Positions 53,804-62,914 of a DNA stretch of 64,000 nt are shown one piece after another. The stretch is from Fictibacillus fluitans (GTDB taxonomy: Bacteria; Bacillota; Bacilli; Bacillales; Fictibacillaceae): positions 1-64,000 of the forward strand of contig NZ_JAUHTR010000011.1 in assembly GCF_030418125.1 (NCBI RefSeq), read 5' to 3'. The notes under the pieces were generated by a model that saw only the letters and a list, made by a program, of their open reading frames with translations, had not been told where the DNA came from and did no database searches. Both the position numbers and the translations under genes were made by a program. The stretch's first letter is position 1; the number at the start of each line of letters is the position of its first letter.

Positions 53804-54551
53804 AGTTCTTCATGCAATAATCGCCGGTCCTTGAAGCGGCCTGGGCAAATTCTTCGAAAAATTTGATCCATATCGGCTGCTTTGTCCAAAGTTTTTCCGG
53901 ATGGAATTGGAACCCGAATAAAAAAGGATGATTCGTGCCTTCGAACACTTCTATCAGCTGGTCAGGCTGTGATCGGGCGGAAATCTTTAAATCACGGCCC
54001 AGCTGATTGATGTGCTGGCGGTGAAACGAATTAACAGAAAGTGTTTTTTGATGGAGGAGCGAATAGAACCGGCTGTCATCATGCAGTTCGATCTTGTGAA
54101 CAGGATCTTCAGGAGGAACTTTCTTTCGTTCCTGATGATGTTCAGTTCCTTCATCTGGAATATTTTCTAATGTGCCTCCCAAAACTTCATTGATCATTTG
54201 TGCTCCTCTGCAAATACCAATCATGGGCAAACCTCGTTCCAAACCATACTCAATTAATTTTTTATCCGCTTCATAACGGCTGGAGCCGGTGGATTGCAAA
54301 CAGGCGAGCCGTGAGTTGGCTTTGCGCAATGAAAGGAATCCCCCGCCTGTGAATAAAAGCGCATCCAAAAAATTCAACGAAGGCAAGGACCCATCCCGAT
54401 AGATGGGAATGAGATAAGGCTCCAGACCGACACGTCTTAATAATTCAATGGTATCGCGTTCAACATACAAGAGGGGATGGCCGGGATAAATGTCGTTGTC
54501 TCTTCCCTCGTCGGCATGAACAGTTATGCCAATAAGCCGGACCTGATTCAC
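53802..54551 (-). CDS. Class I glutamine-amidotransferase-like hydrolase (peptidase C26)
   Basis: This is a 249-residue gamma-glutamyl hydrolase of the C26 family, like PuuD. The nucleophile sits in G-I-C-R-G-A-Q, the His-Glu pair in F-Q-F-H-P-E-K-L, and the oxyanion turn is F-T-G-G-G. The frame stays open far upstream, but the GTG at 54551 has AGAAAGGTG before it and sits just after the preceding stop. It shares an operon with the TRAP-type permease, so it may cleave a gamma-glutamyl or other amide bond in the imported compound; this is inferred. Confidence 0.85.
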   Translation of the reverse strand: MNQVRLIGITVHADEGRDNDIYPGHPLLYVERDTIELLRRVGLEPYLIPIYRDGSLPSLNFLDALLFTGGGFLSLRKANSRLACLQSTGSSRYEADKKLIEYGLERGLPMIGICRGAQMINEVLGGTLENIPDEGTEHHQERKKVPPEDPVHKIELHDDSRFYSLLHQKTLSVNSFHRQHINQLGRDLKISARSQPDQLIEVFEGTNHPFLFGFQFHPEKLWTKQPIWIKFFEEFAQAASRTGDYCMKN

Positions 54552-54553
54552 TT

Positions 54554-54865
54554 TTATAGCACCTTTCTGCCTATCGGCTTTATATTTACCGTTTTCTCTT
54601 GTTTTTCCGGTTCTTCTGTATTTTCTGCATTCATGGTCAGCGTATGCTGCTTGTTGGCATAGATTTGTACGATGCCAGCCACCATGGCCAAAGCAGCAAT
54701 TCTGATTCCCCAAGTCATGAACTTACCGGCAAATACCGAAACACTTTCTCCGAATCCGCCTCCAACGATCAATGAAAGGATAAACATGGCTGCGGCGACA
54801 ATCCCCATTAGCATGGTGGCAAAAGCTAACCACGTATATATTTTTTCCATCAGCTTTGTAAGCAT
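54554..54865 (-). CDS. Small membrane protein of the TRAP-type operon
   Basis: This is a 103-residue protein with two hydrophobic segments (about residues 10-35 and 47-68) and a charged C-terminal tail (E-E-P-E-K-Q-E-K). It lies between the large permease and the hydrolase, in the position where DctQ-like small subunits are found. It has only two helices rather than four. AAGGAGGCTTAC precedes the ATG. Confidence 0.6.
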   Translation of the reverse strand: MLTKLMEKIYTWLAFATMLMGIVAAAMFILSLIVGGGFGESVSVFAGKFMTWGIRIAALAMVAGIVQIYANKQHTLTMNAENTEEPEKQEKTVNIKPIGRKVL

Positions 54866-54880
54866 AGTAAGCCTCCTTTT

Positions 54881-56251
54881 TTACAAACCTATTATTGGCA
54901 AGATGCCCGTCAGCAATATCATGCTGAGCAGTACATGAAGGACAACCCATATGACTGCGAGTTTTGTGGTTTCTCTAAAGGACGAGCCGGCGATGCCCAT
55001 TGCGACAAACAATCCAAGCGCTAGAGGAGGAGTCATACCTTCCAACGCGCCTGTCATGGCGGGCAGCATGGCTGCCAGCAAAACCGGATTTCCGCCGAGT
55101 GTACCGAACACTGTAATCATTGCTCCGCCCAGAATGGCGACTTGCGCTGATCCTGGTAAAACCATGCCGAGTACCATGAAGAAAAGCGGCAGGATGATGA
55201 TCAGGGCGGTTGTACTTAAATTAAACGACACAAACCAGTCTCTGACAACGGAATCCATCTTCAGTTCCACAAAGACCTGTGAGATAGCATAGGCCATATA
55301 GATGGTTACGCCGATCGGAACCACTTTTACGAGAGAAGAACGGAACATCGCAAAAAGGTTATCAAAGTTAATGCGCTTGGATGGAAGTGCTTTTCGGCCG
55401 ATCCCAAGGGCATACGCTCCTGCCAAAGCAGGAGTAAACATTAAGACGGAGGAGGAGTAGGCGGCTGCGCCGGTTTCACCAATCCGCCCAACGATAAACT
55501 CTTTGAATTGTGCATCCGCCAATAACGGAACGAAGATTAATGCCGGCAAAATCAAGGCCGGCCAGCCGGAGATGAAGCTTTTCTTAAACGTAGGAAGCTC
55601 TTCTTTTTGAACCGGTTGTACTTTGTAATACTTACAGAGCGCCCAAAGGGTCAGCCAGCGCTGGATGAAGAACCAGAGACCTATGCCGTAGGCCGCGACC
55701 ATCCAACTGCTTAGTGAGATTTTATCTGGGTATATGTTGTTTAAAATACCAAACGTTAAAATGACGATCCCTGAGGGAGGAATGATATTTCCAAGCATGC
55801 TTGCCGACATTTCAGTTGTCGCAGCCAGGGCTTTGGGATAATTGGAGCGTTTCATCATAGGAATGGTAAATACACCTGTTGTCGCAACGTTACCTGGGCC
55901 TGTCCCGGACAGGGAGGCCATAAAGGTGCTTGCCAGCAAGGCTACATACCCTGCGCCACCTCTGAACCTTCCAACGAGAGCGAGCATTAGTTTAATTATA
56001 CTGTTGACCACTTTTGTGGAATCAAAAATGACTGCAACTACCATAAAAGCAAAGATTGCATAGAACAACGTACTTGTTGAGGGGAAAAGAAGAGCATCCC
56101 AGAACATTCCAAACGAGCCCGATATAGCGATGATAAAGACAAATGCCACTGTCATGACTTCATACATCGGACGCTTAAGAAATACAAACAGAACAGTTAT
56201 AACTAACAGCAAAGCAATCAGATAAAGAATAGGAACGGGAATTCCCAGCAT
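54881..56251 (-). CDS. TRAP transporter DctM-like large permease
   Basis: This is a 456-residue, ~12-helix membrane protein with the DctM-type motif G-P-G-N-V-A-T-T-G-V-F-T-I-P-M-M-K-R and the helix-break motif I-I-P-P-S-G-I-V-I. TRAP transporters import organic acids with Na+. Here no periplasmic-type binding protein gene is seen nearby, so it may act without one or with a distant partner. GGAGGTGG precedes the ATG at 56251; a longer frame to 56284 lacks one. A GTTATAAC operator (56295-56302) lies just upstream. Confidence 0.82.
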   Translation of the reverse strand: MLGIPVPILYLIALLLVITVLFVFLKRPMYEVMTVAFVFIIAISGSFGMFWDALLFPSTSTLFYAIFAFMVVAVIFDSTKVVNSIIKLMLALVGRFRGGAGYVALLASTFMASLSGTGPGNVATTGVFTIPMMKRSNYPKALAATTEMSASMLGNIIPPSGIVILTFGILNNIYPDKISLSSWMVAAYGIGLWFFIQRWLTLWALCKYYKVQPVQKEELPTFKKSFISGWPALILPALIFVPLLADAQFKEFIVGRIGETGAAAYSSSVLMFTPALAGAYALGIGRKALPSKRINFDNLFAMFRSSLVKVVPIGVTIYMAYAISQVFVELKMDSVVRDWFVSFNLSTTALIIILPLFFMVLGMVLPGSAQVAILGGAMITVFGTLGGNPVLLAAMLPAMTGALEGMTPPLALGLFVAMGIAGSSFRETTKLAVIWVVLHVLLSMILLTGILPIIGL

Positions 56252-56294
56252 ATAACACCACCTCCAACTTATTGTCATTACCATTTATTCAACT

Positions 56295-56302
56295 GGTTAT
56301 AA
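56295..56302. promoter_or_regulatory. Putative GntR operator, permease side
   Basis: GTTATAAC, a perfect 8-bp palindrome, lies in the 14-bp string ACTGGTTATAACAC (56292-56305), which recurs exactly at 57338-57351. It is upstream of the minus-strand permease operon. Confidence 0.7.
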
Positions 56303-56461
56303 CACTTGAATCGAGTATAACAAAGTTTTTACAATTATCAAATACTTTCTGAAGGAATAATACTAAATACCGTGTCAGAAAATAACATCCACCTAATTAC
56401 AGTGACTATAACGTACAGAATTTTTAATTCTTTTCTTCTGAACGCCGTATGGATATAATAG

Positions 56462-56469
56462 GTCATAAC
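56462..56469. promoter_or_regulatory. Putative GntR autoregulatory site
   Basis: GTCATAAC differs by one base from GTTATAAC and lies 21 bp before the gntR start. Confidence 0.4.
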
Positions 56470-56490
56470 AAGTGAAGAAGGTGATTGTTT

Positions 56491-57237
56491 ATGCTGGACA
56501 GAAATCATTCTGCTCCCCTTTATGAGCAGTTAAAAAATGAAATCCATAAAAAAATAAAAGCAGGCGAACTCCGGCCCGATGACCAGATACCTTCCGAAAG
56601 AGAGTTGGTCGAGCAGTATAAAGTAAGCCGCATTACCGTCCGGCAGGCCATCAACCTGGCTGAAAAAGAAGGGCTTGTCAAACGGGTGCATGGGGTGGGA
56701 ACGTTTGTGAACCATCCTAAAATTAAACAGGAGCTCAGTTCCTTTAACGACTTTCAATCCACCCTGCAGCAGCAAGGGATGATTGCCTCGACGAAATTGT
56801 ATGGGTCAGAGATCATAACCAGTGATTTTCAATTATCAAGATTGCTGGATATTAATGTAGTGGAGAGAGTAAGGAAGCTGGAGCTGATCGGGTATGGGGA
56901 TCGTGTCCCGGTGGTTTACTATAACAGTTACTTCCCGTTTGCCGCAGGAGAAAAGATGAAGCAGGCCGCCGAACAAGCTCTGCAGATGGAAAAACCCTTT
57001 TCCACGCTGGACTTATACAAACTCGATCCGCAAATCGGTTTGCACCCCACACACGTGGAACAGACCTTCGAGGCGCAGGCAGCCCACTATCCGCTGACAA
57101 ATATCCTTGAGGTTCAGGAAGGGTTTCCTTTGTTCCGTGTTACCTCCATTGTTTATGAAGATAAAACGCCTATTGAATATAAAGAAACCTATTATCGAGG
57201 AGATAAATATAAGTTTTTCATTACCCGGCATATGTAA
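56491..57237 (+). CDS. GntR/HutC-type transcriptional regulator
   Basis: This is a 248-residue regulator. An N-terminal GntR winged helix (Y-E-Q-L-K-N-E-I-H-K-K-I, then S-E-R-E-L-V-E-Q-Y-K-V-S-R-I-T-V-R-Q-A) is followed by a UTRA ligand domain (from about residue 90; R-K-L-E-L-I-G-Y-G-D-R-V and T-P-I-E-Y-K-E-T-Y-Y-R-G are typical). AGAAGGTGATTG precedes the ATG at 56491. It stands between the divergent permease and catabolic operons, whose promoters share the same operator string, so it most likely controls both. Confidence 0.9.
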   Translation: MLDRNHSAPLYEQLKNEIHKKIKAGELRPDDQIPSERELVEQYKVSRITVRQAINLAEKEGLVKRVHGVGTFVNHPKIKQELSSFNDFQSTLQQQGMIASTKLYGSEIITSDFQLSRLLDINVVERVRKLELIGYGDRVPVVYYNSYFPFAAGEKMKQAAEQALQMEKPFSTLDLYKLDPQIGLHPTHVEQTFEAQAAHYPLTNILEVQEGFPLFRVTSIVYEDKTPIEYKETYYRGDKYKFFITRHM

Positions 57238-57341
57238 CCGTTCCTGCGGTGGATGCCGGGTATTTTTTATATCCTCTATAAATATATCTTATTTTCTGAA
57301 TTGACAAAAAAATAAGTGGAGGGTACACTGTGCCTATACTG

Positions 57342-57359
57342 GTTATAACACGTTATAAC
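57342..57359. promoter_or_regulatory. Tandem putative GntR operators before the catabolic operon
   Basis: Two GTTATAAC palindromes (57342-57349, 57352-57359) are 10 bp apart, on one face of the helix. They lie 23 bp before the atuA-like gene. They overlap the region after a TTGACA (57300-57305). Confidence 0.75.
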
Positions 57360-57381
57360 ATAAAGGGGAGGAAATGGTTCT

Positions 57382-58761
57382 ATGAAAAAACAATTAAGAA
57401 TTCTTTGTCCGAACGGCCATCTTGGCTTCGCGCCAACTAAAGAAGAAAGCTTCCGGATTGCAGCGGCTACTAAGCCTGATTACTATTGCTGCGATTCCGG
57501 CAGTGATGATATTGGAGCTTCAGCTCTTGGAGATGATCGCTCAGTCAGTATGTATAAGTGGCAAAAGCATGATTTGGAGCTCATGCTGCTGGCCGCACGG
57601 GAGCAGGGTGTTCCCATGATTATAGGTTCTTCAGGTGATACGGGTGCCAACAGCAGGGTGGATATGTACGTGCAGATCATTAAGGATCTGGCAAAGGAAC
57701 ACGACTTGCCGCCATTTAAACTCGCCTATTTTTATTCCGAGGTAGACAAGACATATGTAAAAAATCAGCTTACTAGTGATGTAGATATTGAAGGACTCGA
57801 CGGGCGCGCTTCTCTATCACAGGAAGACCTTGACCGGACGGAACGTGTTGTTGCGGTAGCCGGCATCCATCCGTTTGTCAAAGCTCTTGATATGGGAGCT
57901 GATGTAATTATCGGAGGACGATCAAGTGATTGTGCCATCTTTGCAGCTCCCGCTATCCGTGAAGGATTTTCAGAGGCGAATGCCTACTATTTAGGAAAAG
58001 TTTTAGAATGCGCGTCCTTCTGTGCAGAGCCATATGGTGCGAAGGAAAGTATCATCGGCACCATTACGCATGAGGATGTGAAAGTAACGGCGATGCATCC
58101 GGATCAGAGCTGCACAATTGCTTCCGTGGCTGGACATGCCATGTACGAGCGTTCCAATCCGTTTTTTGAATTCTTTGCAGGCGGAATGCTCGATATGACA
58201 GATTGCCATTATGAACAATACGACGAAAAGACATGCCGAATCACGGGGTCCAGGTATGTACCAATTGAAGGCGACACGAAGGTGAAGCTGGAAGGTGCGG
58301 GGAAAGTGGGGGAAAAATTCATCGGCATTGCCGGTGTCCGGGATCCGTACACGATTCAGCATATTGACGAAGTGCTTAAGCTCGCCAAAGAGCAAGTGGA
58401 GTCCGAATTTGCAGGCGAAGAATATCACCTTAATTTTAGAACGTTTGGCAAGGATGGCGTAATGGGTGCTCTTGAACCAGTTAAAGAGATCAAATCACAC
58501 GAACTCGGAATTGTGGTTGAAGGTATTGCTCAATCAAAGGAAACTGCAGAGGCGTTAACGTTATTTGCCACCCGGCAGATTTTCTACGCCAGACTTCCTG
58601 AAGTCAAGGGAACAGCGGGGACGGCATCCTTTTTAATCGACGATGTCATCTACGCCAGGCCTTCCTACAGCTGGACGATGAATCATGTGATTCCTGTAAA
58701 AGATCCTCTTGAATTATTTGATGTTCATGTGGAAGAGGTCGGAACACTTTTGGAAGTTTAA
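57382..58761 (+). CDS. AtuA-like protein (DUF1446)
   Basis: This is a 459-residue cytosolic protein of the acyclic terpene utilisation AtuA family. Recognisable blocks are G-S-S-G-D-T-G-A-N, then D-M-G-A-D-V-I-I-G-G-R-S-S-D-C-A, and Y-A-R-P-S-Y-S-W near the end. In Pseudomonas AtuA is needed for citronellol/geraniol use, but its reaction is not known to me. Here it is the first gene of an operon with DUF4387, lhgO and glaH genes. GGGGAGGAAATGG precedes the ATG. A role in activating or cleaving a substrate that ends as glutarate is inferred from context. Confidence 0.8.
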   Translation: MKKQLRILCPNGHLGFAPTKEESFRIAAATKPDYYCCDSGSDDIGASALGDDRSVSMYKWQKHDLELMLLAAREQGVPMIIGSSGDTGANSRVDMYVQIIKDLAKEHDLPPFKLAYFYSEVDKTYVKNQLTSDVDIEGLDGRASLSQEDLDRTERVVAVAGIHPFVKALDMGADVIIGGRSSDCAIFAAPAIREGFSEANAYYLGKVLECASFCAEPYGAKESIIGTITHEDVKVTAMHPDQSCTIASVAGHAMYERSNPFFEFFAGGMLDMTDCHYEQYDEKTCRITGSRYVPIEGDTKVKLEGAGKVGEKFIGIAGVRDPYTIQHIDEVLKLAKEQVESEFAGEEYHLNFRTFGKDGVMGALEPVKEIKSHELGIVVEGIAQSKETAEALTLFATRQIFYARLPEVKGTAGTASFLIDDVIYARPSYSWTMNHVIPVKDPLELFDVHVEEVGTLLEV

Positions 58762-58779
58762 TAGAAAAGGAGAGGTAAA

Positions 58780-59106
58780 ATGGGAACCAAATTATTGCAC
58801 GAACTGGCAAAAACCATTCGGTCCAAGAACGCGGGAACTGACAAAATAACATTTGACATCATTTTTAAAGAAAAGGAAAAGTATGAACTTGTGCGTCAAA
58901 GCGGAGTGATTACCAAAGAATCTATCTCTGTCTTATATCAGGTGCCTGAAGAAAAAATAACAGACTTTGTTCACTACGATCCTGCAAATGCGATCAAGTT
59001 TACTATTTTGCGTGACCGCCCGAGCGGTGATCCGGGAGATGGAGATATTTTCGGATCTCAGCAATACCCGCCCTTGTTGACGATCGAAATTCCGACTGCG
59101 GAATGA
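58780..59106 (+). CDS. DUF4387 (AtuA-partner) protein
   Basis: This is a 108-residue protein of the DUF4387 family, which nearly always accompanies AtuA/DUF1446 proteins. Typical blocks are L-A-K-T-I-R-S-K-N-A-G, then I-T-F-D-I-I-F, and Y-D-P-A-N-A-I-K. AAAGGAGAGG precedes the ATG. It probably forms a complex with the upstream protein. Confidence 0.85.
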   Translation: MGTKLLHELAKTIRSKNAGTDKITFDIIFKEKEKYELVRQSGVITKESISVLYQVPEEKITDFVHYDPANAIKFTILRDRPSGDPGDGDIFGSQQYPPLLTIEIPTAE

Positions 59107-59143
59107 TGAACATTGAGAACTCATTCTGAAGGGGGGATCTGCC

Positions 59144-60355
59144 ATGTACGATTTTATCATTGTAGGGGGAGGTATTGTCGGCCTTTCTGTTGGAATGGCT
59201 CTGTATGAACGTTTTGAACATGCAAAGGTTCTCCTTATTGAAAAGGAACCACAGGTTGCCCTCCATCAGACCGGACATAACAGCGGGGTCATTCATTCGG
59301 GCATCTATTATAAACCCGGCAGCTTCAAGGCTCAATTTGCCCGGGAAGGCAGTCAGTCGATGACCGCCTTCTGCAAAAAACACAACATTGAGCATGATAT
59401 TTGCGGAAAAGTGATTGTGGCCACAAAAAAGGAAGAACTAAATCTCCTAAACAACCTTTATGAACGAAGTACAGAAAACCAGCTGAAAACGCGTCTTATC
59501 GATCAGGATGAATTGATGGAAATTGAACCTCATGTCAATGGTCTGGCTGCCATCCATGTTCCTGTTGCCGGTATCGTCAATTACAAGCAAGTGAGCGAGA
59601 AGTTTGCTGAAATCATTCAAAATCACGGAGGAACCATCCAGCTGGGTACAAAGGTTGAAAAAGTTACCGAAGCAAAGGATGAGGTAATGGTGGAAACGGA
59701 TAAGGGCACCTTCAGAGCCCGGCTGATGATCAATTGCGCAGGGCTCCACAGTGACCGCGTCGCAATGGCTTCAGGGTATAAAACGGACATGAAGATTGTT
59801 CCGTTTCGGGGTGAGTACTATAAATTAAAGCCGGAAAAAAGGCATCTTGTAAAAAATTTGATCTATCCCGTCCCAAATCCTGATTTTCCGTTTCTTGGCG
59901 TTCATTTCACAAGAATGATCGGAGGAGAAGTGGAGGCAGGACCGAATGCAGTTCTCAGTTTTAAGCGGGAAGGATATCGGAAGACGGATTTCTCGGTAAA
60001 GGACTTTGCGGAAGTGATGGGGTACAGCGGGTTTTGGAAATTGGCAAGCCGGTACATGAAGGAAGGAATGAACGAGATGGCCCGTTCCTTCAGCAAAGCC
60101 AGATTTGTAGAAAGCCTTCAAACGCTTATTCCAGAGATTCAGGAAAGTGACCTCGTTCCAGCACCAGCGGGTGTTCGTGCCCAAGCGTTAACATCGGATG
60201 GAAAGCTTGTTGATGATTTTCACATCATAGCCGGGAAACAAACCATTCATGTTTGTAATGCGCCATCCCCGGCAGCGACGGCCTCTATTGAAATTGGCAA
60301 GGAAGTAGTGAGCAGAATTCCAGTACCATCCCATTTATCAAAGGTGATCATTTAA
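59144..60355 (+). CDS. lhgO: L-2-hydroxyglutarate oxidase LhgO
   Basis: This is a 403-residue FAD enzyme (YgaF type). The dinucleotide motif G-G-G-I-V-G-L-S-V-G at the N-terminus, followed by Q-T-G-H-N-S-G-V-I-H-S-G-I-Y-Y, identifies the family. P-F-R-G-E-Y-Y and the C-terminal A-P-S-P-A-A-T-A-S are also typical. LhgO oxidises L-2-hydroxyglutarate to 2-oxoglutarate and passes electrons to the quinone pool. AAGGGGGGATC precedes the ATG. Directly followed by glaH, which makes its substrate. Confidence 0.94.
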   Translation: MYDFIIVGGGIVGLSVGMALYERFEHAKVLLIEKEPQVALHQTGHNSGVIHSGIYYKPGSFKAQFAREGSQSMTAFCKKHNIEHDICGKVIVATKKEELNLLNNLYERSTENQLKTRLIDQDELMEIEPHVNGLAAIHVPVAGIVNYKQVSEKFAEIIQNHGGTIQLGTKVEKVTEAKDEVMVETDKGTFRARLMINCAGLHSDRVAMASGYKTDMKIVPFRGEYYKLKPEKRHLVKNLIYPVPNPDFPFLGVHFTRMIGGEVEAGPNAVLSFKREGYRKTDFSVKDFAEVMGYSGFWKLASRYMKEGMNEMARSFSKARFVESLQTLIPEIQESDLVPAPAGVRAQALTSDGKLVDDFHIIAGKQTIHVCNAPSPAATASIEIGKEVVSRIPVPSHLSKVII

Positions 60356-60395
60356 TCCAACTGTTGTTTTTATTATAAAATTCGGGGAGGAAAAG

Positions 60396-61334
60396 ATGAT
60401 GGGTTTGATTAAATCAAAGGAAACACCAGTGTTTGCCGGTAAAGCGGACGCATACGAGGTCAGAATTCATGAACAAAGTGACAGGTTGTATCATATCGAA
60501 TTTACCCCTGAAGTGATAAAGCAATTTTTAGCATTAACAAGTGAGGTTTCCCTGCAGCAGCTGGAGTATATTCCGTACATGCGCCATATAGTGGCGGACC
60601 ACTTGAATCAATTAACCACTGGCAGTCTGCTGGAGGTGCTAAACGGTATTCTTCACGACCGCGGAACGGGCGGATTTACCATTGGTATGCAAGATCAGGC
60701 AGAGGACCTGGATGACTTTGTGAAATTTTCAACGGCCATCTCGCACCTGGTGGGGACCCCAAACTTTGATTCAATGTCAGGGAATTACTACGCGCGTTTT
60801 ACTGTGAAGAATAACGACACGAGTGATTCCTATTTGCGCCAGCCCTACCGTCTTTTTACACTTCATACCGACGGGACGTTTGTAGATGAAGCCACTGATT
60901 GGCTGTTAATGATGAAGATGAAGGAAGAGCACGCGGTTGGCGGTGAATCGCGGCTGCTCCATCTGGATGATTGGAAGGAACTGGATAAGTTCTATAACCA
61001 TCCCCTTGCCTCCCACCCGTTCACGTATAAAGCTCCAGCGAGTAAAAACGTCAGCCAGCAGGTTCAAAGGAAAACATTCGTTAACCACAATAACAAACCT
61101 TGTATTTGTTTCATTGATCAATTTGCATATCCGGAAACCATTGATAAAGCGGCTTATCTGAAAGACCTCTCGGAATCCATGGAAAATGATCCGGGCTTAA
61201 TTGAACTGAAGCTGCCGGTTGGTGATCTGGTGGTCCTGAATAACCAATTCTGGCTGCATGGACGTGCAGCTTTTGAAAAGAACCCCAACCTGAACCGCGA
61301 ATTGCTTCGTCAGCGTGGCCGTTTCCAGCAGTAA
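60396..61334 (+). CDS. glaH: Glutarate 2-hydroxylase GlaH (CsiD)
   Basis: This is a 312-residue Fe(II)/2-oxoglutarate-dependent dioxygenase that hydroxylates glutarate to L-2-hydroxyglutarate. The first half of the metal triad is seen in L-H-T-D-G-T-F-V-D, and the distal His in F-W-L-H-G-R-A-A-F with the 2-oxoglutarate-binding Arg after it. In E. coli csiD and lhgO are also adjacent, with gab genes. GGGGAGGAAAAG precedes two adjacent ATG codons (60396, 60399). It is the last gene of the operon. Confidence 0.94.
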   Translation: MMGLIKSKETPVFAGKADAYEVRIHEQSDRLYHIEFTPEVIKQFLALTSEVSLQQLEYIPYMRHIVADHLNQLTTGSLLEVLNGILHDRGTGGFTIGMQDQAEDLDDFVKFSTAISHLVGTPNFDSMSGNYYARFTVKNNDTSDSYLRQPYRLFTLHTDGTFVDEATDWLLMMKMKEEHAVGGESRLLHLDDWKELDKFYNHPLASHPFTYKAPASKNVSQQVQRKTFVNHNNKPCICFIDQFAYPETIDKAAYLKDLSESMENDPGLIELKLPVGDLVVLNNQFWLHGRAAFEKNPNLNRELLRQRGRFQQ

Positions 61335-61337
61335 GAA

Positions 61338-61384
61338 TAAAATCACCCGCCAGCACTTCGGCTGACGGGTGATTTTCATTTTTG
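61338..61384. terminator. Bidirectional terminator between glaH and cstA
   Basis: AAAATCACCCGCCAGC pairs with GGCTGACGGGTGATTTT, T-rich on both strands. Confidence 0.88.
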
Positions 61385-61394
61385 ATATATTCGA

Positions 61395-62837
61395 TCAGGC
61401 TGTTGGTTTCAGTTCATCGTCAAGCGGAAGGTTCTGGCTCAAGCCACGGCGAGCTGCGACAAAGAATACGGCAACGATCGCAACTGTAATAATGGCAGAG
61501 AAGATATAGGACACATTCACCGGCAAACCGAATCCAATCGGTGCGTTTAAAATATAAGTGAAGGTGGCCATGGTCATAAATATGGCTGGAATGACAGCGA
61601 TATAGTAATTTTTTCTGGCCAGGAACAAGTACATGGCTCCGACCCATAGTGCAATGACCGCGGTGGACTGATTCGCCCAGGAGAAATATCTCCAAAGCAG
61701 CGTGAAGTCAACTCGTGTCAGCACAAAGGAAATCACAAACAGTGGAATGGCAATCCAGATCCGGCTGGCGATTTTCTTTTGGGAAACCTTTATATAGTCG
61801 GCAATAATCATACGGGCGCTGCGGAAAGCGGTATCTCCCGAAGTTATAGGCAGGATGATTACTCCAAGAACAGCAAGTGTTCCTCCAATGGCTCCGAGCA
61901 TGGAAGTGGACACTTCACTCACGACAGCGGCAGGACCACCGTTCGCAAGCACTTCATTTAATCCGGCAGATCCGTGGAACAAGCTCATAGCAGCCGCTGC
62001 CCAAATCATGGCGATAATTCCCTCTGCGATCATCATGCCGTAGAAGATGCGGCGGCCTTGTTTTTCTGTCTGGGTCGTTCTGGAGATAATCGGTGTTTGC
62101 GTCGCATGAAAGCCTGAGAGTGCTCCGCAGGAAATCGTTAAGAACAAGAGCGGGAAAATCGGAGCCTTGTCCGGATGCATGTTCGCAAGGGAAATCTCCG
62201 GAATGGGCGCTCCTGTGAAGACGAGAGCGGCTCCGACACCAACCGCGCTGATGACGAGGAGTGCTCCGAAAATCGGATAGAACCGGCCGATGATTTTATC
62301 AATCGGAAGAATGGTAGCCAGCAAATAATAAGCAAAAATAGCGGCTAAAATAATCGGCATGCTCAGCCAGCTGCTGGTCATATTGTGAAGCAGATCAGCA
62401 GGTGCTGTTACAAATACCGTACCTACGAGCACAAGCAGCAAAATGGAAAAGGCGTTCACGACATGCTTCATTACTTTTCCTAAAAATTTACCGGCAAGCT
62501 CAGGCAGGTGGGCTCCACGGTTGCGGATCGAAATCATACCGGTCAGATAGTCATGAACTGCGCCGGCAAAAATACAGCCAAGTACAATCCATAAAAAGGC
62601 TACAGGCCCGTAAAGGGCACCAAGAATCGGACCGAAAATGGGGCCAACCCCTGCAATATTCAATAATTGGATTAATGCATTTTTCTTTTCTCCCATTGGC
62701 AGGTAGTCGACACCATCAGCATGTGTATAGGCAGGTGTCTGACGTTCTGGGTTCACACCGAACGTTTTTTCAATATATTTACCGTACGTAAAATAACCGA
62801 GGACTAAAAGGACAATACTCACAAGAAACGTAATCAA
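61395..62837 (-). CDS. cstA: CstA-family transporter
   Basis: This 480-residue membrane protein belongs to the CstA family (pyruvate or peptide uptake; E. coli BtsT is a pyruvate:H+ symporter). G-V-G-P-I-F-G-P-I-L-G-A-L-Y-G-P and the G-A-V-H-D-Y-L-T-G-M block are hallmarks. It is shorter than the ~600-700-residue proteins of E. coli. The start is TTG at 62837 behind GAGGAGG. It sits beside a LytS/LytT-type two-component system, and the promoter region has two cre sites and an octamer direct repeat. Confidence 0.9.
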   Translation of the reverse strand: MITFLVSIVLLVLGYFTYGKYIEKTFGVNPERQTPAYTHADGVDYLPMGEKKNALIQLLNIAGVGPIFGPILGALYGPVAFLWIVLGCIFAGAVHDYLTGMISIRNRGAHLPELAGKFLGKVMKHVVNAFSILLLVLVGTVFVTAPADLLHNMTSSWLSMPIILAAIFAYYLLATILPIDKIIGRFYPIFGALLVISAVGVGAALVFTGAPIPEISLANMHPDKAPIFPLLFLTISCGALSGFHATQTPIISRTTQTEKQGRRIFYGMMIAEGIIAMIWAAAAMSLFHGSAGLNEVLANGGPAAVVSEVSTSMLGAIGGTLAVLGVIILPITSGDTAFRSARMIIADYIKVSQKKIASRIWIAIPLFVISFVLTRVDFTLLWRYFSWANQSTAVIALWVGAMYLFLARKNYYIAVIPAIFMTMATFTYILNAPIGFGLPVNVSYIFSAIITVAIVAVFFVAARRGLSQNLPLDDELKPTA

Positions 62838-62858
62838 TGCAGATTCCTCCTCTATCTT

Positions 62859-62872
62859 TGTAATCGCTTACA
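62859..62872 (-). promoter_or_regulatory. cre site (CcpA) before cstA
   Basis: TGTAATCGCTTACA fits the cre consensus at every position. A second site, TGAAAGCGTTCTCC on the minus strand (62885-62898), fits except at its last base. Glucose repression of this transporter is expected. Confidence 0.75.
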
Positions 62873-62914
62873 ACTATCATATGAGGAGAACGCTTTCATA
62901 TGTCGGATTCATGT

